Of a stretch of DNA of 64,000 bases, positions 35,222 to 43,528 are shown in pieces. The translations under genes were made by a program, and so were the position numbers. How positions within the stretch are numbered: the first letter of the stretch is position 1; the number at the start of each line of letters is the position of its first letter. The notes under the pieces are model-generated. The model worked only from the letters and a program-made list of their open reading frames with translations, did no database searches and was not told the origin of the DNA. Location: positions 161,850 through 225,849 of the forward strand of contig NZ_JAAGUY010000007.1 in the NCBI RefSeq assembly GCF_010868145.1, written 5' to 3'. This DNA comes from Nocardia cyriacigeorgica (GTDB lineage: Bacteria > Actinomycetota > Actinomycetes > Mycobacteriales > Mycobacteriaceae).

Positions 35222-37002
35222 CCGACGCGTCGCCAGTTCGCCGCGTCGCCGAAGATGCCGACCTGGATGGCGCCGCTGAGCGAGGCACCGTCCACCGACG
35301 GTCCGGACGCTGCGACCACGTTGTCCTGCACGATCGGCAACACCGTCGCCGCCGCCCACAGCCTCGGTTCGGCCCCGGCGAGTACCTTGGCGGTCTCGAA
35401 ACCCACCAGTGCCCCGTCGATCGCCGGCTGCGCACCCGGATCACAGACACCGGACAGGTTGCTCGGCGCCAGCCGGACCACCTCGGCATCCGGCTCCTGA
35501 TCCTCCCCATCCGGCCCAGGCGCCTGCACCGGCGGGCAGCCGTAGCGCGACGCCAGCACGGTAGCCGGGTCCGAGCCCGCTACCTCCCAGCCGACGATGG
35601 CGTCGATGGTGCCTTCGACCAGTTCCTTGCCGTACAGCTCGTCGCCGGGGACGCTGCGCACGGTGGCGTCGATACCCGCGCTGCGCAACTGATCGGCGGC
35701 AGTATTGGCGACCGCGAGCGCGGTGGCGTCATTGGCGACGGCGCCGATGCGGATGGTGAGCGATTTGCCGTCCTTGGCGACCGGCCGGGGGCGCGGTGCG
35801 GGCGAGGTCGCCGAGACCGCCGGCGGCGGCTCGGGCGCACGGCCGAACCCGGATTCGGCCAGCAGCGCGAACGCATCATCCTGGCTCGGAGGCGGCGGCG
35901 CGGTCGGCACATAGCCCGGATCGGACGGCGAAAGCACTTGTGCGCGTACCGGTTCCACCCAGCCACCGGTCTGTGCGCCGACCGTGGCCAGCAGCGCGGG
36001 GTCCAGCAGCGCCAGTACCGCGGTGCGCACCCGTGGGTCGACGAGATCCCCGCTGCGGCCGTTGAGGACGAACTGCAACTCACGCGCCTGCGGCATGATC
36101 GCGGTGCGCACCGACGGGATCGCCGCCAGCTGCGCCTGGGTCGCGACACCACCATGTACCAGCGCCATCTGTGCGTCACCGGTGCGCAGCGAATCGGCGA
36201 CCTGGGCGGGGGTTCCGCCGCGGCGCAACAGAATCTGATCCGGAACCGCGGGCTTACCCCAGTACCGGTCATTGCGTTCGAGCAGAATCTCGTCGCGGCC
36301 CTGATCAGCGGATTTGATCTTGAAGCTGCCGCCGGATACCGCGATGCCCTCGGCCAGGGTGCGTTCGAAGCCGCCCGGCGAATCCTTCACCAGATGCGAG
36401 GGCAGCAGATTCGCGAACAGCTGACGCCACGCCGGATACGGCGCCGCCATTGTGACGGTGACGGTCTTACCGCCTGCCGTTGAGGCGACATCGGTGATGA
36501 GCCGGTACCCCGCCGGATCCACCACACCGGGCTGGGTCGTCATCTGCCGCCACAGGAACCGGAAATCCTCCGCGGCGATCGGCGCGCCATCGGACCAGTT
36601 GGCCTGATTGCGCAGCTTGTAGGTGATGGTGAACGGCTGCTGCGAGGTCACTTCGGCCTGCTCGACCAGTGCCGAATCGGGTACCCACAACGTCCCGCCC
36701 GGCACCGCCGGATCGGGCACCGGACGAAACGGGCTCGGCAGCACCATCGAGCTCACCGCCGCCGTCGCGGGCGACTGGTCCGAGCGCAGATGCGGATTGA
36801 ACCCGATGCCGATGTCGTCGATGGCCACCACAACGGTGCTCTTACCCGGCTCGGCAGGTGTCGTCTTCGGGCTGTCGGTGCTCTCGATGGGCGGCGGGGG
36901 GTTCGCGGTACAACCGGCGACCACCGGCAGCAACGCCGTCATCACCACAAGCATTGCGCGCCACACAGCGCGCCGTCGCGCCCCCGAATTCACCCTCGGC
37001 AC
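35218..37002 (-). CDS. lpqW: Lipoprotein of the ABC solute-binding family, LpqW-like
   Basis: 594 residues from a GTG at 37002 (a GTG at 36993 is possible). The lipobox is LLPVVAGC, followed by a Pro/Thr linker and a family 5 (oligopeptide-binding-like) solute-binding fold (TITYKLRNQANWSDGAPIAA, DFRFLWRQM, LLERNDRYWG). No transporter genes accompany it. M. tuberculosis LpqW (Rv1166), in the same neighbourhood, is not a transporter component but steers PIM/lipoarabinomannan synthesis, consistent with pimE 3 kb away. Confidence 0.88.
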   Translation of the reverse strand: MPRVNSGARRRAVWRAMLVVMTALLPVVAGCTANPPPPIESTDSPKTTPAEPGKSTVVVAIDDIGIGFNPHLRSDQSPATAAVSSMVLPSPFRPVPDPAVPGGTLWVPDSALVEQAEVTSQQPFTITYKLRNQANWSDGAPIAAEDFRFLWRQMTTQPGVVDPAGYRLITDVASTAGGKTVTVTMAAPYPAWRQLFANLLPSHLVKDSPGGFERTLAEGIAVSGGSFKIKSADQGRDEILLERNDRYWGKPAVPDQILLRRGGTPAQVADSLRTGDAQMALVHGGVATQAQLAAIPSVRTAIMPQARELQFVLNGRSGDLVDPRVRTAVLALLDPALLATVGAQTGGWVEPVRAQVLSPSDPGYVPTAPPPPSQDDAFALLAESGFGRAPEPPPAVSATSPAPRPRPVAKDGKSLTIRIGAVANDATALAVANTAADQLRSAGIDATVRSVPGDELYGKELVEGTIDAIVGWEVAGSDPATVLASRYGCPPVQAPGPDGEDQEPDAEVVRLAPSNLSGVCDPGAQPAIDGALVGFETAKVLAGAEPRLWAAATVLPIVQDNVVAASGPSVDGASLSGAIQVGIFGDAANWRRVG

Positions 37003-37037
37003 TCTACCTCGCCACCTCGCGCTCGGCCGTCCACGCG

Positions 37038-37066
37038 AAACCGCCGGGCGCTCGGCCCGGCGGTTT
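37038..37066 (-). terminator. typA terminator hairpin
   Basis: AAACCGCCGGGC / GCCCGGCGGTTT is a perfect 12-bp stem with a 5-nt loop, 41 nt after the typA stop. The A/T ends give a short U-run in either direction. Confidence 0.8.
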
Positions 37067-37107
37067 CGGTGTCTGACGATCGGTTTTGCCTCTGTCCGAA
37101 CGCAGTG

Positions 37108-39009
37108 TTACTGCGCGGCCGCCCGGTCACGAGCCTTACGGCGCGACAGTTCACGAGCCCGGTCGTTGGCGGCGAGCACGACCTTGCGCACCCGAACGAC
37201 CTCGGGGGTGACCTCGACGCACTCGTCGGCGGCACAGAACTCCATGGCGCCCTCGAGGTCGAGCTGCAGCGGCTTGGCCAGCGTCTCCATCACATCGGCC
37301 GTGGAGGACCGCATGTTGGTGAGCTTCTTCTCACGGGTGACGTTGATGTCGAGATCCTCGGCCCGCGGGTTGATGCCGACGACCATGCCCTCGTAGGTAT
37401 CCGCACCCGGCTCCACGAAGAACTGGCCACGGTCGGCGAGCTGGATCATGGCGAACGGGGTGACGCTGCCCGCGCGGTCGGAAACCAGCGAACCGGTGTG
37501 GCGCGCCCGGATCTCGCCCGCCCACGGTGCGTAACCGTGGAAGACGGCGTTGGCGATGCCGGTGCCACGGGTCTCGGTGAGGAAGTCGGTACGGAAACCG
37601 ATCAGGCCACGCGAGGGCACGATGAACTCCATGCGCACCCACCCGGCGGCGTGGTTGTTCATCTGGACCATCTTGCCCTTGCGGGCGGCCAGCAGCTGGG
37701 TGATCGCACCGAGGTACTCATCGGGGCAGTCGATGGTCAGCTCTTCGTACGGCTCGTGCACCTTGCCGTCGACCTGACGGGTCACCACCTGCGGCTTACC
37801 GACGGTCAGTTCGAAGCCCTCGCGGCGCATCTGCTCGACCAGAATGGCAAGCGCCAGCTCACCACGGCCCTGCACCTCCCAGGCGTCGGGGCGGCCGATA
37901 TCGAGCACCCGCAGCGAGACGTTGCCGACCAGTTCCTGATCCAGCCGCGACTTCACCATGCGGGCGGTCAGCTTGTGGCCCTGCACCCGGCCGACCAGCG
38001 GCGAGGTGTTGGTGCCGATGGTCACCGAGATGGCGGGCTCGTCGACGCTGATGCGCGGCAGCGCCACCGGCTCGTCCGGATCGGCGAGGGTGTCGCCGAT
38101 CATGATCTCCGGGATGCCCGCGACGGCGACGATATCGCCCGCGACGGCCACCTCGCCCGGCTGACGCTCGACGCCGATGGTCTGCAGCAGCTCGGTGATC
38201 TTCACGTTCTTGATGCCGTCGGCATGCATCCAGGCCACGTTCTGGCCCTTGCGCAGCTCGCCGTTGTGGATGCGGACCAGCGCGAGACGGCCGAGGAAGG
38301 CCGAGGCGTCGAGGTTGGTGACGTGAGCCTGCAGCGGGGCGGTCGCGTCACCCTTGGGGGCGGGGATGTTCTCGAGCAGCACCTCGAACAGGGCGTCGAG
38401 GTTATCCGCGTCGGGGGCCTGGCCGTTGTCCGGCGCCACCTTCGACGCCTTGCCCTCACGACCGGAGGCGTAGAGGACGGGAAGGTCGAGGGCCAGTTCG
38501 GCGGCCTCGGCGGCGTCATCGTCCAGGTCGGAGGCCAGGTCGAGCAGTAGATCGTGGCTCTCCTCGACGACCTCGGTGATCCGGGCGTCGGGACGGTCGG
38601 TCTTGTTCACCACCAGGATCACCGGCAGCGAGGCGGCCAGCGCCTTGCGCAGCACGAACCGGGTCTGCGGCAGCGGCCCCTCGGAGGCGTCGACCAGCAG
38701 CACGACACCGTCGACCATCGACAGGCCGCGTTCGACCTCACCACCGAAGTCGGCGTGGCCTGGGGTGTCGATGACGTTGATGACGGTCACCGAGCCGTCG
38801 GCATTGTGCCGGTGCACCGCGGTGTTCTTGGCGAGAATGGTGATGCCCTTCTCGCGTTCCAGGTCACCCGAGTCCATGACCCGGTCGACCAGTTCGGCCC
38901 GCTCGGCGAAGGCGCCGGATTGGCGAAGCATGGCGTCGACCAACGTCGTTTTACCGTGGTCGACGTGGGCCACGATGGCGACGTTGCGAAAATCGCGTGC
39001 AGACGACAC
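37108..39009 (-). CDS. typA: Ribosome-associated GTPase TypA/BipA
   Basis: A 633-residue translational GTPase. G1 [11 protein letters not shown]2 region [13 protein letters not shown]3 [11 protein letters not shown] and G4 NKTDRPDAR are followed by EF-G-like domains and the BipA-specific C-terminal domain ([19 protein letters not shown]). The GTG at 39009 is supported by AGGAGG 7 nt upstream. It acts on the ribosome under stress and at low temperature. Orthologue: Rv1165. Confidence 0.95.
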   Translation of the reverse strand: MSSARDFRNVAIVAHVDHGKTTLVDAMLRQSGAFAERAELVDRVMDSGDLEREKGITILAKNTAVHRHNADGSVTVINVIDTPGHADFGGEVERGLSMVDGVVLLVDASEGPLPQTRFVLRKALAASLPVILVVNKTDRPDARITEVVEESHDLLLDLASDLDDDAAEAAELALDLPVLYASGREGKASKVAPDNGQAPDADNLDALFEVLLENIPAPKGDATAPLQAHVTNLDASAFLGRLALVRIHNGELRKGQNVAWMHADGIKNVKITELLQTIGVERQPGEVAVAGDIVAVAGIPEIMIGDTLADPDEPVALPRISVDEPAISVTIGTNTSPLVGRVQGHKLTARMVKSRLDQELVGNVSLRVLDIGRPDAWEVQGRGELALAILVEQMRREGFELTVGKPQVVTRQVDGKVHEPYEELTIDCPDEYLGAITQLLAARKGKMVQMNNHAAGWVRMEFIVPSRGLIGFRTDFLTETRGTGIANAVFHGYAPWAGEIRARHTGSLVSDRAGSVTPFAMIQLADRGQFFVEPGADTYEGMVVGINPRAEDLDINVTREKKLTNMRSSTADVMETLAKPLQLDLEGAMEFCAADECVEVTPEVVRVRKVVLAANDRARELSRRKARDRAAAQ

Positions 39010-39161
39010 GCTTGTTCCTCCTGCTGTTGGGTAGATGGTGGCGACGGTGCTCTGCAAACAGGTGGAGAATGGAACTCACCGGGCATCGCGGCCAGATACA
39101 CCCTACCGGCACCCAGGTGCACCTGGGATCCCACATTCGACTAAGGGTAGGCTTACTCGCC

Positions 39162-39338
39162 ATGGGTAAGGTCAAGGCAAAGAAGGTGTCGAGCCTCAAG
39201 CCGAAGAAGAAGTGCTGTCGGAAGAAGACGCGCTGCCTGAAGTGCCCTGTGGTCATCATGCGGATGAAACGCCTGGAAGCGGCGGGTGTCACCGGCAAAG
39301 ATCTGAAGAAGGGCCTGAAGAAGGCGCGTGCCGCCTGA
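39162..39338 (+). CDS. Small Lys/Cys-rich protein, possible zinc-binding nucleic-acid protein
   Basis: 58 residues, about one third Lys/Arg. It begins MGKVKAKKVSSLKPKKK and contains CCRKKTRCLKCPV, i.e. a Cys pair, then Cys-x2-Cys, which could bind one zinc. The tail is KDLKKGLKKARAA. A longer in-frame reading from 38997 adds an unrelated leader overlapping typA and is unlikely. Charge and size recall small ribosome- or RNA-binding proteins. No characterised family is recognised. Confidence 0.65.
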   Translation: MGKVKAKKVSSLKPKKKCCRKKTRCLKCPVVIMRMKRLEAAGVTGKDLKKGLKKARAA

Positions 39339-39389
39339 GGATTTCCCAACCCCGGCCATGATCGTGCGCAAGCGGGGTACAACGAGACA

Positions 39390-39689
39390 ATGACCACTAC
39401 CCCATTGCTCTCCGACACCGAAATATCCGGGGCACTCGCCTCGCTACCCGAGTGGACCCGTTCCGGGGATTCCATTTCGCGCACCATCAAGGCGGCCACC
39501 TTTCCGGCCGGTATCGAACTGGTGCGCCGGGTCGCCGTCGCGGCCGAAGCCGCGAATCATCACCCCGATATCGATATTCGCTGGCGAAAAGTCACCTTCA
39601 CCCTGTCGACGCACAGCGAAGGCGGACTCACCGCGTTGGATGTGGCGCTGGCTCATGAGATAGACGGGCTGGCCGCGCAGTCCGCGTGA
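39390..39689 (+). CDS. 4a-hydroxytetrahydrobiopterin dehydratase (PCD/DCoH, PhhB-like)
   Basis: 99 residues with the pterin-4a-carbinolamine dehydratase signature EAANHHPDIDIRWRKVTFTL (His-His-Pro-Asp and downstream Trp). It recycles the pterin carbinolamine formed by aromatic amino acid hydroxylases; none is in the window. It corresponds to Rv1159A beside pimE. Its last 62 nt overlap the convergent pimE gene. Confidence 0.93.
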   Translation: MTTTPLLSDTEISGALASLPEWTRSGDSISRTIKAATFPAGIELVRRVAVAAEAANHHPDIDIRWRKVTFTLSTHSEGGLTALDVALAHEIDGLAAQSA

Positions 39690-41025
39690 GCAGCCGCGGT
39701 GAGCAGATGATCCAGACGAACATCGCCAGCACGCCGATGACGTCGACCGTCCCCAGCCAGGACAGCACCCACGGCCTGGGGATGGTCCAAATCGAGTCCT
39801 GGAAGAACGACAGCACCCACGGTGCGCCGACCAGCGCGGTCACCAGCCAGTAGCCCGCGAAGACGCGCGCCCCCGGCACCTCGCGCAGCGGCCCGTACAG
39901 CAGCCACAGCACCGTCGGCAGCAGCCAGACCCAGTGGTGTGACCATGAGATCGGCGAGACGAGCAACCCGAACAGCTGCACCATCAGCAGCGTGCCGAGC
40001 CGGTCGTCGGGCCCGAGCGCACGCCAGGCGAGCACCGCGAGCACCGCAACGAGGACGACCGAGGCCAGCCACCACGGCCCGGTCTCGACGTCGTAGCCGA
40101 GCAACCGGCTCAGCGCGCCACGCAGCGACTGATTCCAGACCGATCCGACAGGCCCGATCCGGTCGGCGTCACCGAGCAGGGTGCCGAAGTAGCGCCGGGT
40201 CTCACCGGCCGAGATGAGAAAGCTGAGTCCGACGGTCGCGCCGAAGACGGCCGCCGACCACACCACCGTCAGCCAGCGTCGCCGGGCGAGGAAATACAGT
40301 CCGCTGATCGCGGGCGTGAGTTTGATACCCGCGACGACACCGATGAGCGTGCCCGAAATCCACCAGCGCGCACTGCGCACCGCGAGCATCACCGCGAACA
40401 CCAGGAAGACGTTGACCTGCCCGTAGTCCATGGTGGTGCGCACCGGCTCCAGCCACAGCCCGATCGCGGTCCAGGTGATCGACGCCGTACGCCAACCCGG
40501 CTGCCGCGCGGTCTCGGCGCCGAGCAGCAGTTCCAGCGCGATCCGCACGATGCCGTACAGCGCCGCGGCAATCGCCAGCAGCCACGCGATGGCGACCAGC
40601 GTGAACGGCAGGTAGTGCAGCGGGAAGAACACCACGGCGGCGAACGGCGGATAAGTGAACGGCAGCGGGAAATCCGGCGTCTTCTCCGCGTAGGTGAAGT
40701 CGTAGAGCTTATCGGTGAGCAGTGCCGCCGAGCCGTCGACGTAGACGTGCAGGTCGACCAGGTTCATTCCGTTCGGTGCGAAGAGCATCCACAACAAACG
40801 GGCGAGCACCGTCGCGACCAGCGCAGCCACCGCCCAGCGGGTGTGCGTGGCCCAGCGGTGCGGTTCGGCCGATCGGGCCGGCACGGCGGGCGGACGTACG
40901 TCCGTCCGAGCGCTCTGCGGGTTCAAATGCGGGACTTTCGATTCGGCCGGGGCTGCCGATCGGCGATTCGGCGGCCTGGAGTGGAAGGCTCCGACTACAT
41001 TAACCGCAGCGAGGGCCGACACCAC
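39628..41025 (-). CDS. pimE: Polyprenol-phosphate-mannose alpha-1,2-mannosyltransferase PimE
   Basis: About 465 residues; a GT-C (GT87) integral membrane glycosyltransferase. After an N-terminal polar stretch the first helix (WAVAALVATVLARLLWMLF) is followed by the catalytic Asp loop NLVDLHVYVDGSAAL, then about ten further helices. The start is uncertain: GTG 41025/41022 is preferred (AGG upstream), TTG 41058 is possible. It adds the fifth mannose in polar PIM synthesis using polyprenyl-phosphomannose. Orthologue: Rv1159. Its C-terminal tail overlaps the dehydratase gene. Confidence 0.88.
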   Translation of the reverse strand: MVSALAAVNVVGAFHSRPPNRRSAAPAESKVPHLNPQSARTDVRPPAVPARSAEPHRWATHTRWAVAALVATVLARLLWMLFAPNGMNLVDLHVYVDGSAALLTDKLYDFTYAEKTPDFPLPFTYPPFAAVVFFPLHYLPFTLVAIAWLLAIAAALYGIVRIALELLLGAETARQPGWRTASITWTAIGLWLEPVRTTMDYGQVNVFLVFAVMLAVRSARWWISGTLIGVVAGIKLTPAISGLYFLARRRWLTVVWSAAVFGATVGLSFLISAGETRRYFGTLLGDADRIGPVGSVWNQSLRGALSRLLGYDVETGPWWLASVVLVAVLAVLAWRALGPDDRLGTLLMVQLFGLLVSPISWSHHWVWLLPTVLWLLYGPLREVPGARVFAGYWLVTALVGAPWVLSFFQDSIWTIPRPWVLSWLGTVDVIGVLAMFVWIICSPRLLTRTARPARLSHEPAPHPTR

Positions 41026-41244
41026 GCCGCACCTGGCACACTCACCCTCGAACCACAAGTAACATTTACATCAACATCCCCACCAGTAACATCGATCGGC
41101 GCTACCTTCTGATAACACGTTCGTCCACGGCGCGCATTTCCGGCACCGCTGCTGTACAACGTGCGGCGTTGTCCTTAGAGTGACCCCGAAACGACGGCTT
41201 TTCAGCGTCGACCAGATGTACCCGAGGTAAGGACGGCAAGACCA

Positions 41245-42024
41245 GTGCTTCGCACCCGAGGATCGCGGATCGCCTTGTCCGCGCTCGCCATTACGGCGAG
41301 CGCCATGCTCGCCGCGCCCGCGACGTCCGTCGCGGCTCCGGCCCCGGCTCCCGCCGCGGTGCCGAACAGCGTCCCCATGGTTCCCGAGGGCGTCCCCGTG
41401 GACGCGCTCGCCGCCCTGACGCCTGCCATCGTCGGCCAGATCGCGGCCGCCGAGATCGCGAGCCCGCAGGCCACGCTGCTCGACCAGGCCAAAGCGCTGC
41501 TGGCCACCCTGAATCTGCCGCCGCAGATCAAGGCGACGCTGGAACGCATCATCAAGTTCCTCGACGGTAGTGGCGGCGGAGGCCCCGACCTACCGGAGCA
41601 GGGACCGGCCATCGCGCAGTTCCTGTACCCGACCATCGGTAAGGGCTGTATCTCCGCCTCCGCCGATTCGGTCGGCACCGCTCTCGCGGTTCCCGGCCCG
41701 GCGCAGCTGCCCCCGCCCGGACCGCAGGCCGGCCAGACCGGCTTCGTGTTCACCGCGCTCGGCACCAAGTCGCCGACCGATGTGCAGAACCCGCCGATGA
41801 CGGTGCAGTGGCTCAACCTCGACACCCGCCAGTCCGGTGTCCAGCCGCTGACCAACGAGGCGAAGATCAACCCGGATGGCCCGGCCACCCTGTCCGCCAT
41901 CGCGAACACCGGCTCCGGCCGGATCGTCGCGGTGATCGGCGGTTCGCTGACCACCCAGGCTGCCGACGCCGAACCGCGCACCTGCAACTTCCTGCCGACG
42001 CTGGGTTTCTTCACCGTGGCTTGA
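41245..42024 (+). CDS. Secreted Ala/Pro-rich protein (Rv1157c-like)
   Basis: 259 residues from a GTG, with a Sec signal peptide (IALSALAITASAMLAAPATS then VAA) and an Ala/Pro-rich N-terminus. The mature domain has two Cys (GKGCISAS and RTCNFLPTLG) that could form a disulphide. Position and composition agree with the conserved secreted protein Rv1157c of M. tuberculosis. A short inverted repeat ACAACG-N5-CGTTGT (41156-41172) upstream may be regulatory. The function is unknown. Confidence 0.82.
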   Translation: MLRTRGSRIALSALAITASAMLAAPATSVAAPAPAPAAVPNSVPMVPEGVPVDALAALTPAIVGQIAAAEIASPQATLLDQAKALLATLNLPPQIKATLERIIKFLDGSGGGGPDLPEQGPAIAQFLYPTIGKGCISASADSVGTALAVPGPAQLPPPGPQAGQTGFVFTALGTKSPTDVQNPPMTVQWLNLDTRQSGVQPLTNEAKINPDGPATLSAIANTGSGRIVAVIGGSLTTQAADAEPRTCNFLPTLGFFTVA

Positions 42025-42036
42025 GTTTTTGCTCTT

Positions 42037-42067
42037 CGAGGCCCGGCAGCATCGCTGCCGGGCCTCG
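42037..42067 (+). terminator. Strong hairpin terminator of the Rv1157c-like gene
   Basis: CGAGGCCCGGCAGC / GCTGCCGGGCCTCG is a perfect 14-bp stem with a 3-nt loop, 13 nt after the stop codon. Confidence 0.85.
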
Positions 42068-42086
42068 TTGCCGTTCAGAGCGGTTC

Positions 42087-42103
42087 TGACCATGGCATGG
42101 TCA
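42087..42103. promoter_or_regulatory. Palindrome upstream of the SILSIGS-repeat gene
   Basis: TGACCATGGCATGGTCA: 7-bp perfect half-sites around a 3-nt centre, 62 nt before the ATG of the next gene. It is a possible dimeric-regulator operator; the regulator is unknown. Confidence 0.4.
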
Positions 42104-42165
42104 ATGGTTAACGAATCGCGGAACACCTCTCCCGAACCGCCCATCGCATGTGGTAGACCGAAGCA

Positions 42166-42525
42166 ATGGCGACTATCGAGCGTTCGATGAAGTCCCGCGA
42201 TTCGGTCCGCAGCCGGCGTTCACGCCGGTCGATTCTGTCCATCCGGTCCGAAGGTTCGATCCTGTCCATCGGCTCCGCCTACTCGATCCTGTCCATCGGC
42301 AGCGTCGGGTCGGTGCTGTCGATCGGTTCGGTGGGCTCGTTCGCCTCGGTGATCTCGTCGGGGTCATTCGCCAGCCTCGGTTCGGCGCTGTCCGGGCTGT
42401 CTCGCTGGTCGCTGTTGTCCTGGCTGGGTAACCACGAGGCACCGGAAACCAGGCCCGCGTTGCGCGTGGTGCCCGATGACGAGCCGGATCTGCGGGTGGC
42501 GCCGGTCTGCCACTGCCAGACATAA
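42166..42525 (+). CDS. SILSIGS-repeat protein of unknown function
   Basis: 119 residues. After a basic N-terminus (KSRDSVRSRRSRRSILS) about 60 residues repeat a Ser-Ile/Val-Leu-Ser-Ile-Gly-Ser theme: SILSIRSEG, SILSIGSAY, SILSIGSVG, SVLSIGSVG, SFASVISSG, SFASLGSALSG. Alternating small and aliphatic residues at a fixed period suggest a beta-solenoid. A Trp-containing segment (LSRWSLLSWLG) and a polar tail ending CHCQT follow. There is no signal peptide. Similar Ser/Ile/Gly repeats occur in other actinobacteria as hypothetical proteins. Confidence 0.65.
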   Translation: MATIERSMKSRDSVRSRRSRRSILSIRSEGSILSIGSAYSILSIGSVGSVLSIGSVGSFASVISSGSFASLGSALSGLSRWSLLSWLGNHEAPETRPALRVVPDDEPDLRVAPVCHCQT

Positions 42526-42526
42526 C

Positions 42527-42540
42527 GGCGGCTGTCCGCC
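42527..42540. terminator. Weak hairpin between convergent genes
   Basis: GGCGG / CCGCC with a 4-nt loop in the 36-nt gap between the SILSIGS gene and the DUF1906 gene. Confidence 0.25.
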
Positions 42541-42561
42541 CTGACGACCGACGACCGGTGG

Positions 42562-43281
42562 CTACCAGGCCCCGTATTCGGCGATGAGGACGTTGTTGAG
42601 GTCGACGCCGATGCCGTCGATGGTGCGGTCGTCGATCTCGAATTGGTGCAGATGCGCCGCGGCATTCACATGCCCCTCCGGCGTACCCCAATCATGCTGC
42701 CAGTACCAGGAACCCAGGCCCGCGGCGACGGCGAGGTCGATGGTGGGCGAGTTCGCGTAGACGCCGGTGTTCTCCCGGCCGACGACGGCATGCCAGCCGA
42801 GCAGATAGGGCGCGATCATGGTGGCGAAATCGGCGGCGGAGGGGTTGTCGTCGATCGACGCGTAGATCGGCGCGCCTTCGGGGCCACCGGCCGCCATATG
42901 CAGTTCCAGGCCGCGTTCGGCGTGCCGCTTGCCCGCTTCCAGGCCGCCGCGCCAGTCGGCGGTTGGACCCTTGCCGAACTGATAGCAGGACACGATCTTC
43001 AGTCCGGCCGCATTCAGGTTCTCGACTTCGGAGGCGAGCAGCGGCTTGCCTTCCATCCATTCCGCGCCGGGACGACGGTCGGAAACGTAGCGAATGACAC
43101 CGATATGGCCCGCATCGCGGATGGCGGCGGCGGAGGGGACTCCGGCGGCGTAATCGACGAGGGTGCCGAGGGAATCGGCGCCCGCGCGTGGCGCTGTGAG
43201 GACGGGGGCTCCGAGGGAACCGACCACGGCCGCGGCAGCCGCGTAGCCGAACAGATCACGCCGGGACAGAGATGAACGCAT
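42562..43281 (-). CDS. Tat-exported DUF1906 glycoside-hydrolase-like protein
   Basis: 239 residues. The signal MRSSLSRRDLFGYAAAAAVV has the twin-arginine pattern SRRDLF. The mature part is a TIM-barrel-like DUF1906 domain: LVDYAAGVPSAAAIRDAG, GVIRYVSDRRPG, CYQFGKGPTADWRGG, APIYASIDDNPSAADF and SWYWQHDWG. The family resembles GH25-type hydrolases and is thought to act on cell-wall material. Export would use the Tat system (tatB is in this window). Confidence 0.87.
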   Translation of the reverse strand: MRSSLSRRDLFGYAAAAAVVGSLGAPVLTAPRAGADSLGTLVDYAAGVPSAAAIRDAGHIGVIRYVSDRRPGAEWMEGKPLLASEVENLNAAGLKIVSCYQFGKGPTADWRGGLEAGKRHAERGLELHMAAGGPEGAPIYASIDDNPSAADFATMIAPYLLGWHAVVGRENTGVYANSPTIDLAVAAGLGSWYWQHDWGTPEGHVNAAAHLHQFEIDDRTIDGIGVDLNNVLIAEYGAW

Positions 43282-43528
43282 CGCAGGACTCCTTCGCGCC
43301 CCCCAGCCGACCCAACTGTGTTCAATTCGTGCCGATCGCGGCGCCCTCCGTGGTTTACGCTCCGCTGCCGCCTCCGGGCGCGTCGCTCACGACACAGCGT
43401 GCCCGGCGCACCTTCCCCAAGTGTCACTCGCGCGCCGGGGGCCTCGAACGTAAACTCATTTCACCACATTCACATGCGAATCGCCAGACCCACTGGGCAC
43501 TCTCATCACTCGTGCCACAGCAGGGTGT

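Noticed and set aside
35206..36483. 425-codon plus-strand open frame
   Set aside because: Antisense to lpqW; Arg/Gly/Gln-rich shadow.
36790..38550. 586-codon plus-strand open frame
   Set aside because: Antisense to typA and the lpqW start; no domain recognisable.
38997..39161. N-terminal extension of the small Lys/Cys-rich protein
   Set aside because: Would overlap the typA start and its Shine-Dalgarno; the Lys-rich protein begins naturally at ATG 39162.
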